20,455 bases of DNA from JAFGIT01 sp016929465 [NCBI: Candidatus Coatesbacteria bacterium] (lineage in GTDB: Bacteria > B130-G9). The stretch is from assembly GCA_016929465.1 (NCBI GenBank), contig JAFGIT010000405.1, positions 1-20,455 on the forward strand. The letters are read 5' to 3'. The translations under genes were made by a program, and so were the position numbers. The notes beneath the pieces are model-generated. The model was not told the origin of the DNA, searched no databases, and saw only the letters and a program-made list of their open reading frames with translations. The stretch's first letter is position 1, and every line of letters starts with the position of its first letter. Below are positions 7,535-14,120 of the stretch, one piece after another.

Positions 7535-7563
7535 TTGATAAAAAATCCTCAGTAGCTCAATAT
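7535..7563 (+). promoter_or_regulatory. Possible promoter for the sigma-54 regulator gene
   Basis: TTGATA (7535-7540, 5 of 6) and CAATAT (7558-7563, 3 of 6) are 17 bases apart, in the 199-base gap after the acidic-tail gene. The same gap has a TCCGG/CCGGA stem around a run of seven T's (7479-7496), which is not arranged as a normal terminator. Confidence 0.25.
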
Positions 7564-7637
7564 ATGCTCGAGCTGGACAATGCTATTCCTGACTGCCCCG
7601 ACAGAGGTGTTAATGAGAGCTATTACGGAGTAATTAA

Positions 7638-9002
7638 GTGGGCACCGTCTTAGTTGTCGATGATGAAGCGAACATACTGAAGGTCTTTGCGGCGCGACTC
7701 AAGCAGCACCATCACGTGGTCCTGACGAGCCCGACCGCAGAGGACGCCCTCGACCGACTCGAGAAAGAGGAAGTCGACGTACTGATTTCCGACTATATGC
7801 TGCCCGGAAAAAGCGGGATGGACCTCTTGCGGGCTGTCAGGAACTCTTATCCGAAGCTCCCGGTGATCATGATGACCGCCTATGGGAGCATCGAGATGGC
7901 TGTCGAGGCGATGAAGCAAGGCGCCTATGACTACCTCACAAAGCCAGTGGACTACAACGAAATGTCGCTTTTGATCAATCGTGCTCTGAAGGAGCGGGAC
8001 ATGGTCTCGCCCGAGCAGCCCGGCATCGGTCGTGACAATGAATTCGCCGATATGATTGGGGTTTCTCCCGAGATGCAGGAAGTCTTTGACACGATTCATC
8101 GCGTGGCGAACAGCAGGGCCACCGTGCTGATAATGGGGGAAAGCGGAACAGGCAAGGAACTTGTGGCCCGAGCGCTGCATCACACGAGTATCCGAGAGGC
8201 CGGTCCATTCGTCGCGGTCAATTGCACCGCGATGCCAGAGCCTCTGCTCGAGAATGAGCTGTTTGGTCACGAAAAGGGATCATACACAGGCGCACACCGT
8301 CGCGACATGGGGAAGTTCGAGCTGGCAAACTATGGGACTCTCTTCCTGGACGAAATCGCAGATATGAGCCTCCCCATACAGGCCAAATTGCTGCGCGCCC
8401 TGCAGGAGCGATGCATACAGCGGATCGGGGGTTCGAAGGACATCAGCATCGTCATAAGAGTTCTCGCATCAACGCAGACCGATCTCGAGGAATTGGTCAG
8501 ACAGGGCAAATTCAGGGAAGACCTCTACTACAGGATTAATGTCATAACGATAAAGGTCCCCCCGCTCAGGTCAAGAAGAGAGGACATACCGCTGCTCGCA
8601 ATGCACTTCTTGAGGAAATACTCTGCGGATAACTCCCGGGAGATAACATCATTCGATCCCGAGGTCATGCGGGCGTTCAAGAACTACCGCTGGCCGGGCA
8701 ATGTAAGGGAACTCGAAAACGCTGTGGAGCGAGCTGTCGTTATGTCCACTGGCAACGTCGTCGTACCGGAGAATATCCGGCGGTCGATAATGTCCGCCAC
8801 AGAGGGGACCGCCCCGGATGTCCCATCTGGCGGCGTCAGTTTGAAGGAAGTGGAGCGAGCAGTCATATTGAACGCGCTCGAGGTCAATGGATGGAACCAG
8901 ACCGCGACCGCTAAGTACCTCAAGATCACGCGGCGACAGCTGAGAACGAGAATGGGGCACTATGGTCTGCTCGGAGACTCCTCGGGGAATGGCGGGGATT
9001 GA
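7638..9002 (+). CDS. NtrC-family sigma-54-dependent response regulator
   Basis: 454 residues with the full three-domain plan. The receiver domain (residues 1-118) has the acidic pair Asp8/Asp9, the phospho-acceptor Asp52, Thr80 and Lys102. The AAA+ domain (about 138-370) has Walker A GESGTGKE (167-174), the sigma-54 contact loop as GSYTGA (214-219; consensus GAFTGA), Walker B GTLFLDE (233-239), and the FREDLYYRINV and PPLRSRREDI motifs. The Fis-type helix-turn-helix is at about 412-450. Proteins of this kind use ATP to remodel RNA polymerase-sigma54 at enhancer-dependent promoters after phosphorylation by a histidine kinase. No kinase gene is in the window, so it is an orphan here. The start is a GTG at 7638 with GGAG seven bases upstream. 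Target genes are unknown; I found no convincing -24/-12 promoter nearby. Confidence 0.95.
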   Translation: MGTVLVVDDEANILKVFAARLKQHHHVVLTSPTAEDALDRLEKEEVDVLISDYMLPGKSGMDLLRAVRNSYPKLPVIMMTAYGSIEMAVEAMKQGAYDYLTKPVDYNEMSLLINRALKERDMVSPEQPGIGRDNEFADMIGVSPEMQEVFDTIHRVANSRATVLIMGESGTGKELVARALHHTSIREAGPFVAVNCTAMPEPLLENELFGHEKGSYTGAHRRDMGKFELANYGTLFLDEIADMSLPIQAKLLRALQERCIQRIGGSKDISIVIRVLASTQTDLEELVRQGKFREDLYYRINVITIKVPPLRSRREDIPLLAMHFLRKYSADNSREITSFDPEVMRAFKNYRWPGNVRELENAVERAVVMSTGNVVVPENIRRSIMSATEGTAPDVPSGGVSLKEVERAVILNALEVNGWNQTATAKYLKITRRQLRTRMGHYGLLGDSSGNGGD

Positions 9003-9139
9003 AGGGTCTGAGCTCCCATGCGCCGAAATCACACACGGATGTCTGTATCCAACCCAAATGTGTCTTATTGCGGGGTGGAACCTCGGTCATGCCTGGCTCT
9101 GCCCCCGAAAATACAACATGAATTCTGGAGTGAAATAAG

Positions 9140-9847
9140 ATGGATTCACGCAACCTGTTTGTAGCACTCGATACTGACTCCGTCGGGGATGCCATGTTGA
9201 TTGTCGATGCACTCTCTGGCGTAGCCTCTTCGTTCAAGATCGGGAGTGCCCTGTATTCGATTGCGGGCGTCTCGATTGTCGAGAGACTAGTGATGAACGG
9301 AATCAATGTATTCCTGGACCTCAAATTCCACGACATCCCATCGGTTATTGCCAAGGCCTGCGTCAATCTTTCGGAGCTCGGCGTGAGGATGATGACTCTC
9401 CACACTACAGGCGGAGTCGAAATGATGTCCACTGCGGCGGAGGCCGTGAAATCCGCGTGGGGAGATAGGCCCCACAAGCCGCTATTGATGGGGGTAACGA
9501 TTCTTACGAGCCTCGATCAGCGGGCTCTTTCGGAAGACCTCGCGTGTGAGCGGCCACTCAAGCAGCAGGTCCTGCACCTCGCCGGACTCGCGAAGAAAGC
9601 TGGCCTCGATGGCGTTGTGGCGTCGGGCGAGGAGCTCCAGGCAATAAAGCAGGAGCATGGAAGCGACTTGAAGGTTCTGGTTCCGGGAATCAGGCCGGCT
9701 GCGGCTGCCGACGACCAGAAGCGGACCATCACTCCAGCGAAGGCAGTGGAATTGGGAGCGGACTTCCTCGTGGTCGGGCGCCCCATTACAGGGGCGAAGT
9801 CACCCCGCGCAGCGGCGGAGATGATAATCGAGCAGATGAAGGTATAG
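9140..9847 (+). CDS. pyrF: Orotidine 5'-phosphate decarboxylase
   Basis: 235 residues, a typical length for bacterial PyrF. It catalyses the last step of de novo UMP synthesis, decarboxylating OMP to UMP in the cytosol. The catalytic Asp-x-Lys-x-x-Asp is intact in FLDLKFHDIP (Asp60, Lys62, Asp65). The N-terminal strand FVALDTD with Asp11 and the FKIGSALY strand with Lys33 also fit. The phosphate-binding end carries LVPGIRPA and VVGRPIT. The ATG at 9140 has GGAG nine bases upstream. It follows the sigma-54 regulator by 137 bases and stands apart from other pyrimidine genes. A candidate terminator lies just after it. The 9003-9139 gap shows no clear promoter. Confidence 0.97.
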   Translation: MDSRNLFVALDTDSVGDAMLIVDALSGVASSFKIGSALYSIAGVSIVERLVMNGINVFLDLKFHDIPSVIAKACVNLSELGVRMMTLHTTGGVEMMSTAAEAVKSAWGDRPHKPLLMGVTILTSLDQRALSEDLACERPLKQQVLHLAGLAKKAGLDGVVASGEELQAIKQEHGSDLKVLVPGIRPAAAADDQKRTITPAKAVELGADFLVVGRPITGAKSPRAAAEMIIEQMKV

Positions 9848-9860
9848 CAGCCCTCGAGCT

Positions 9861-9896
9861 CCGCCCACAAAAATGCGAATCGGTTCTGTGGGGCGG
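9861..9896. terminator. Hairpin between convergent genes, possible bidirectional terminator
   Basis: CCGCCCACA (9861-9869) pairs with TGTGGGGCGG (9887-9896) as a 9-bp GC-rich stem with one bulged base and a 17-base loop. It lies between the 3' ends of pyrF and the minus-strand gene at 9904. There is no U-tract on either side, so it may be a weak or non-canonical terminator. Confidence 0.45.
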
Positions 9897-9903
9897 TCTC
9901 GGA

Positions 9904-10395
9904 CTATCTCATCCTCGATTGGAGGAACTCCATTTTATCGTAAGTCTTCTTGACTCTATCACTCGCGATTTGCACCAGCACAGGATCGGGGGAGATACTC
10001 ACTGTCCTGTAAGCTGAAAGCGCAAGGTGAAATTCGTTCTGGTTGAAGCAGTCGTCGCCAATTGCGATGAGAGCCTCCGCAGCCTTTGGCAAGTATTTGC
10101 TGAACGGTGTATATGAGTGCAGGCAGTTATCATACGCCGTTGTCGCTTTGACCACACTCTGGAAGTAATCGTATTGTGCCTTCTCGAACTTGTCCTCATC
10201 CCCTTCGGGGAGTAGGTCCTTGCTCTTGAGGGGGACAAGCTTCGCGTATTCACGGTAGAAGTTCGGTATCTCTGACTTCAGCGCATCGCCGCGCAGGAGC
10301 TCTGCGCGCGAATTGAGATAGACGTGCACCCAAACCGATGTGTATATGAATGCGAATAGGCAGATTACAGTAAGCGTGACGTCCCGCTTATTCAT
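9904..10395 (-). CDS. Small anchored protein, possibly TPR-like
   Basis: 163 residues, not recognised. A single hydrophobic helix at about residues 8-27 (TVICLFAFIYTSVWVHVYL) anchors it to the membrane. The remaining 135 residues are soluble and helix-rich with many Tyr/Phe. A stretch near residues 105-150 (AAEALIAIGDDCFNQNEFHLALSAYRTVSISP) reads like one TPR hairpin followed by a half repeat. That would be compatible with a protein-protein interaction role in the periplasm. The ATG at 10395 has GAGGAG eight bases upstream. A very good promoter lies at 10446-10474, so it is probably expressed separately from waaF 123 bases upstream. It is convergent with pyrF. Confidence 0.65.
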   Translation of the reverse strand: MNKRDVTLTVICLFAFIYTSVWVHVYLNSRAELLRGDALKSEIPNFYREYAKLVPLKSKDLLPEGDEDKFEKAQYDYFQSVVKATTAYDNCLHSYTPFSKYLPKAAEALIAIGDDCFNQNEFHLALSAYRTVSISPDPVLVQIASDRVKKTYDKMEFLQSRMR

Positions 10396-10445
10396 CGAGT
10401 CAACTCCTCATTAAAGCGCTGTTGCTGCTGGCATGAGCCATTTGA

Positions 10446-10474
10446 AAACTACATCCATCGGGCAATTCTGTCAA
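10446..10474 (-). promoter_or_regulatory. Sigma-70 type promoter for the small anchored protein
   Basis: On the minus strand a perfect TTGACA (10469-10474) is followed after 17 bases by TAGTTT (10446-10451). It has the same architecture and nearly the same -10 hexamer as the promoter at 1632-1660. Confidence 0.55.
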
Positions 10475-10518
10475 ATGATCGTGGCGGGGAAGGTCGTCCA
10501 GTCCTCCAATGAGCCGAA

Positions 10519-11562
10519 TCATTTGCGATGGGCGCCAATCGCTTCATCGAGAGCCTCAACGACCATCCCGACAGTGATCGAATCAAGGCATTCATAGGAG
10601 CCCTTCTTACATTCTCTCTCGAGACAAGGAGCGCAGTCCGAATCTGATTTCAGGATTATGTGTTTCTCCCCAAGAGGCCCGGTGGCGGTCGGATTCGTTG
10701 AGCCAAATATCGCGATCACCGGTGGTCCCACTGCAGCGGCAAGGTGCATCAGCCCTGAGTCGTTCGAGAGCACCACCCTCGATTGGGAGAGAATCCCTCC
10801 TACTTCGAGAAGCGTCGTGTCTCCTGCGAGGTCGACGCACTTTGCCGAGGCCAGTGCGGCGATCCGGGACGTGATGACCTTCTCGCTCTGACTACCGAGG
10901 AGGATGGACGGGAGGGCGTGCTTACTCCAGGCATAGTCGATTACTTCCGCAAACCTCTCCGGGAACCATCTCTTTGCCGGGCCAAATGCCGCGCCCGGGC
11001 AGACCGCAAGATAGCCATTAGAGCCAATATCGCCGAGCGCATTCGTTATCGTGCGGGATGCTCTATCGAGCACTTCCTCCCGCAGAACGAGCGTCGGGAT
11101 GCCGGGATCCGATGTATCGAGCCCCGCTTCCTCGAGCATGTGCAGGTAGTAGTTGACGTGGTGTAGTTGTCTGACCTCCTCGGTGACCGCTATGGGAGCA
11201 GTCAGGAGCAGCCGTCTGCAATCCCTAGCATAGCCTATTCGCTCCGGAATTCGGCCCAGATAGGACAGCAGGGCGGCCTCGAACGCATTCTGGAAGAGGT
11301 ATGCTTTCTGAAAGCCCAATTCCCTGATGCGCTTGATGGCTTTGCCAAATGACAGACCTTCCGAGTCTGCCACTCCTTTGAGCTTGCCGGAATAGGGCAT
11401 AACGCCCGCAACGCCCGGAAACGCCGAGAAGATGGGCGCCACCCATGGCTTGGCGACAACGTGGACTTCATCACCCGGATGCTCTTTGATAATGACGCCA
11501 AGAGCCGGGAGATTCATCACCGCATCTCCGACCCAATTCGTGGCCCTGACGAGAATCCGCAT
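10519..11562 (-). CDS. waaF: LPS heptosyltransferase II (ADP-heptose:LPS, GT9)
   Basis: 347 residues, the usual length of GT9 heptosyltransferases. It adds the second L,D-heptose to the LPS inner core at the cytoplasmic face of the inner membrane, using ADP-heptose. Diagnostic regions are the N-terminal ILVRATNWVGDAVMNLPAL (residues 3-21), where Asp13 in NWVGDA is the presumed catalytic residue. Others are the GYARDCRRLLLT segment, CPGAAFGPAKRWFPERFAE in the centre, and LSNDSGLMHLAAAVG followed by GSTNPTATGPLG in the ADP-binding half. A Cys-rich end (CAPCLERECKKGSYECLDSI) is typical of WaaF-like members. The start ATG overlaps the stop of the upstream gene as TGATG at 11560-11564, so translation is coupled. 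It could act on a heptose-containing glycan other than LPS. Confidence 0.9.
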   Translation of the reverse strand: MRILVRATNWVGDAVMNLPALGVIIKEHPGDEVHVVAKPWVAPIFSAFPGVAGVMPYSGKLKGVADSEGLSFGKAIKRIRELGFQKAYLFQNAFEAALLSYLGRIPERIGYARDCRRLLLTAPIAVTEEVRQLHHVNYYLHMLEEAGLDTSDPGIPTLVLREEVLDRASRTITNALGDIGSNGYLAVCPGAAFGPAKRWFPERFAEVIDYAWSKHALPSILLGSQSEKVITSRIAALASAKCVDLAGDTTLLEVGGILSQSRVVLSNDSGLMHLAAAVGPPVIAIFGSTNPTATGPLGEKHIILKSDSDCAPCLERECKKGSYECLDSITVGMVVEALDEAIGAHRK

Positions 11563-11564
11563 CA
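11560..11564 (-). promoter_or_regulatory. TGATG stop-start overlap (translational coupling)
   Basis: On the minus strand TGA (11564-11562) and ATG (11562-11560) share one base. GGGGAAGAG lies just upstream as a ribosome binding site inside the preceding gene. Such overlaps usually couple translation of the two genes, here the zinc-ribbon protein and waaF. Confidence 0.7.
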
Positions 11565-12263
11565 GGACTCGCTCTTCCCCAGGCGCTGGTCGATTGAGAA
11601 AGACCCACTTTCATCTCGCATGCGAGCCCGAACGTCACACCTTTCGCGGTTGCGAATTCGATCCCTGATATGGCGTCTGGCTAGCACTGAAAGGGATGTG
11701 CCGACACTGGATATGGCACGCTTTGGGGAATAGGCTTCCGGATCTAGCTTCAGCATCCAGCAATCCCTGAAACTCTTTTGATCGCCAAAGCGGTAGAGAA
11801 TCTTCACGTGCCTGGCGAGAAGTGACGCAAAGCCAATAGCCACCCCCAACAGGGTCACAACGACCGAGATTGGGCTCATATTTTCTAGATCACGGATTCC
11901 TGGGAGAAAAAAAATGATTGATCCAACGCCGATTAGAACAGACCACCACATTAGGTGCCTGAGTTTTGGGGTCTTTTTATCATCTGGTCTGATCCAATGG
12001 CCGCAATTGCTGCATCTTGCCTCGCCGATTTTATGGATTTCTCTCTTGCATTTCGGGCAGCCAAGTATGATCTCGACCGCCATATCTCTATTCACAAAAA
12101 ACAGTCGATCCCTGTGGTTTTTGGATGCTTCGAGAGGGAGCAAGGCAGTCGCCTGTTCTGTGCGCCTGCTAATTCCGATCCTATACCACTCTGCGAATCG
12201 CGAGCCGGTAACGCTCTCGAGAGATTTGACCATTGCGATATCCGGCCGAAATGTCTTCTTCAT
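11562..12263 (-). CDS. Zinc-ribbon membrane protein, second paralogue
   Basis: 233 residues, function unknown. A four-Cys zinc ribbon (Cys69, Cys72, Cys84, Cys87, as GCPKC and CSNCG) is followed by two membrane helices at about 104-122 and 131-150 and a basic, Arg-rich soluble C-terminus of about 80 residues. The order ribbon, two helices, soluble tail is the same as in the gene directly upstream (12307-13122), and the ribbon and helices are clearly related. The N-terminal 60 residues resemble only the second half of that neighbour's N-terminal domain. An in-frame TGA at 12285-12287 closes off any extension, so the domain appears shortened. The ATG at 12263 lacks a clear ribosome binding site. 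A start at the Met at residue 61 would leave the ribbon intact and is possible. It is translationally coupled to waaF. Confidence 0.65.
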   Translation of the reverse strand: MKKTFRPDIAMVKSLESVTGSRFAEWYRIGISRRTEQATALLPLEASKNHRDRLFFVNRDMAVEIILGCPKCKREIHKIGEARCSNCGHWIRPDDKKTPKLRHLMWWSVLIGVGSIIFFLPGIRDLENMSPISVVVTLLGVAIGFASLLARHVKILYRFGDQKSFRDCWMLKLDPEAYSPKRAISSVGTSLSVLARRHIRDRIRNRERCDVRARMRDESGSFSIDQRLGKSES

Positions 12264-12306
12264 GCGGTATCTGTTCTCAATCCATCAGTCCTCGGATTGG
12301 GCTCTC

Positions 12307-13122
12307 TCATCCGAACAGCCCCTCCTTCACCTTGTTGGGCGCGGCGTTCTGCTCGCTCTTCATCTTTCTGAGCACCGCGCTCAGTCTAAAGACCGATTTG
12401 ACTCGTTCCGCCGTCTTTTTCCAGGCGTTCGATGAGTAGTAATCCGATAGTGGGATCAACACCTCTTTTGCGGGAAGGGCGCGACCCTTGATTGATATGC
12501 TTATGAGTACCTTTGCGCCACGGGCGATGACCGTTGTGAGGCTAATCAGAACTCCGGATACGGGATAGAGGAACTTCGCCCAATCCCCCAACTTTTCGGT
12601 CAGGAATGCTCCTCCGAAAATGGCAAGCATCGATATGCCGTATAGGGCGCGTTTGACGTAGAAGAGCGCTTTGCCCGCAGCGAGCTTCGCTCCACATCGA
12701 GGGCAGTCCTCAACTCCCAACTTCGTCAACGCGTTTTTGCATTTCGGGCAGCTGACTTTATAGAAGACGCGGAAGCCGTGAAGCTCGAAATAGGCTTTCC
12801 CAATAGTATCTTCTGCCTCCTTCGCCGCCTGCCTCTCGTGATGTACGTGACGTTTGGCTGAGAGCGTGCGTGTGCTGGCTCTGGTATATCTCGGTGCCGG
12901 TTTTGGGCGTGCGGCTTTCGAGGTTTGCTCCGTGCGCGCAAATGGGGCCGCTTCAGTCCAGATGCCGTAGAAGAGCGTCAGTTCTCGGGCCCTTGTCCAT
13001 TTGTTGCCGGTCAATTCCTGCGATTTGATGTAGTGCCAGGGCTGAATAGCCTTCCGATGAGCCATCTGGACCAGCGTATTCCGACTGACATCGAGCCTTC
13101 TTCCCTCAATCTCGACCTTCAT
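12307..13122 (-). CDS. Zinc-ribbon membrane protein, first paralogue, with GYF_2-like N-terminus
   Basis: 271 residues, function unknown. Residues 1-58 (ISRNTLVQMAHRKAIQP-like helix, then W42-x-x-A-x-E-L, LFYGIW) resemble the small GYF_2/DUF4339 interaction domains found in bacterial membrane proteins; this is pattern similarity, not a search result. A basic linker (60-105) follows, then a four-Cys zinc ribbon at Cys125, Cys128, Cys140 and Cys143. Two membrane helices lie at about 155-173 and 182-202, and a soluble basic tail at about 205-271. The ATG at 13122 has GAGG ten bases upstream. It begins 78 bases after the SDR gene and ends 43 bases before its paralogue. It may be the first gene of a unit running into waaF. 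A 6-bp hairpin (13146-13164) lies just upstream. Confidence 0.7.
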   Translation of the reverse strand: MKVEIEGRRLDVSRNTLVQMAHRKAIQPWHYIKSQELTGNKWTRARELTLFYGIWTEAAPFARTEQTSKAARPKPAPRYTRASTRTLSAKRHVHHERQAAKEAEDTIGKAYFELHGFRVFYKVSCPKCKNALTKLGVEDCPRCGAKLAAGKALFYVKRALYGISMLAIFGGAFLTEKLGDWAKFLYPVSGVLISLTTVIARGAKVLISISIKGRALPAKEVLIPLSDYYSSNAWKKTAERVKSVFRLSAVLRKMKSEQNAAPNKVKEGLFG

Positions 13123-13145
13123 CTCGAATTGACCTCGCTCCGGAC

Positions 13146-13164
13146 AATCGTGTGCGCGACGATT
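13146..13164. other. Hairpin upstream of the zinc-ribbon gene
   Basis: AATCGT (13146-13151) and ACGATT (13159-13164) form a perfect 6-bp stem with a 7-base loop, in the 78-base gap after the SDR gene. There is no U-tract. It may be a weak terminator for the SDR transcript, an RNA-processing site, or chance. Confidence 0.25.
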
Positions 13165-13200
13165 CTTGGTGATTTCAAAAGGCTGGGACCTCGCTGAACA

Positions 13201-13965
13201 TCAAGCCGTCACTCCTCCATCCAGAACGACCAATGCTCCGGTCATCCAGGCGCTCTGGTCGGAGACTAGGAATAGGGCCAATGAAGCAACGTCATTCGGC
13301 ATCCCACGACGGCCAAGCGGATATAGTGAGTCTATCTTCGCTCGATCGCTCTCGACCCCTATGCTGTTGAAGAACTCTATCGTCAAATCCATGATTGGGG
13401 TATCGACATGCGCCGGGCAGATGCAGTTGACCCTGATCCCATGCTGGGCGTAGCCCTTGGCGAGGCTCCGCGTGAGCATGTGCACCGCCGCCTTGGAGGC
13501 GCAATACGCGTCTGCAAAGGACGCAGCCCTGAGCCCCGACACCGAGCCGATGTTCAGGATATTGCCGCTCTTCTGCTGGATCATGTGCGGAAGAACTGCC
13601 TTGCTGAAGAGATATATGCCTTTGACGTTGATGTCGAACATCGAATCCCAATCCTCTTCGCAGGTGTCCATTATGTTCTTGCGGAAGAGAATACCAGCGT
13701 TGTTGACGAGTATATCCAGGCTCCCGAATCGCTCGATCACACTTCGGACAAAGCGATCTACGTCGGCTTTGCGGGAGACATCTGCTGCTATGGCAAAGTG
13801 CTTTGACCCGCATCCCGGGAGCACGGAGAGAGTCTCTTCCAGCGGACCCTTGCGTCTTCCGCAAATAGCAACATTTGCGCCCTCTTGTGCAAGACGTAAC
13901 GCTATCGCTTTGCCGATGCCGGTTCCTCCTCCTGTCACGACTGCGGTCTTACCGATCAGATGCAT
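13201..13965 (-). CDS. Short-chain dehydrogenase/reductase (classical SDR)
   Basis: 254 residues, a normal classical SDR length. It should be an NAD(P)H-dependent oxidoreductase of the cytosol. The cofactor motif TGGGTGIG (residues 11-18), NNAG (88-91), the catalytic tetrad Asn113, Ser141, Tyr154 (in YCASK) and Lys158, and the Asp-Gly-Gly C-terminus are all present. An Arg at position 37-38 after the second strand (CGRRK) suggests a preference for NADP(H). The substrate cannot be assigned; FabG-like acyl reduction and sugar or alcohol oxidation are both possible. The ATG at 13965 has GGAG nine bases upstream. The longer frame to 14019 has no ribosome binding site and would add an atypical N-terminus. 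It lies 155 bases downstream of the HEAT lipoprotein gene on the same strand. Confidence 0.92.
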   Translation of the reverse strand: MHLIGKTAVVTGGGTGIGKAIALRLAQEGANVAICGRRKGPLEETLSVLPGCGSKHFAIAADVSRKADVDRFVRSVIERFGSLDILVNNAGILFRKNIMDTCEEDWDSMFDINVKGIYLFSKAVLPHMIQQKSGNILNIGSVSGLRAASFADAYCASKAAVHMLTRSLAKGYAQHGIRVNCICPAHVDTPIMDLTIEFFNSIGVESDRAKIDSLYPLGRRGMPNDVASLALFLVSDQSAWMTGALVVLDGGVTA

Positions 13966-14120
13966 CTTCCAAGTCTCCTTTCTTGCGGCATCATACAATT
14001 GAGGAGACTTGATTTTCAAATGCTTCCGAAGGGCACGGAGATGATCTAGAGAAACAGAATCTCAGGCTCGGCCCAGGCTGGCTCTATAACGCAGCTCTCC
14101 GAAAATGTGCTCTCCGTCTG

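Noticed and set aside
11914-12435. Plus-strand frame of 173 codons across the two zinc-ribbon genes
   Set aside because: It overlaps both paralogues on the other strand, has no ribosome site, and its hydrophobic stretches mirror their TM helices.
14094-14116. Direct repeat GCTCTCCG at 15-base spacing just after the HEAT gene
   Set aside because: Only two 8-base copies in GC-rich DNA; chance is a sufficient explanation.
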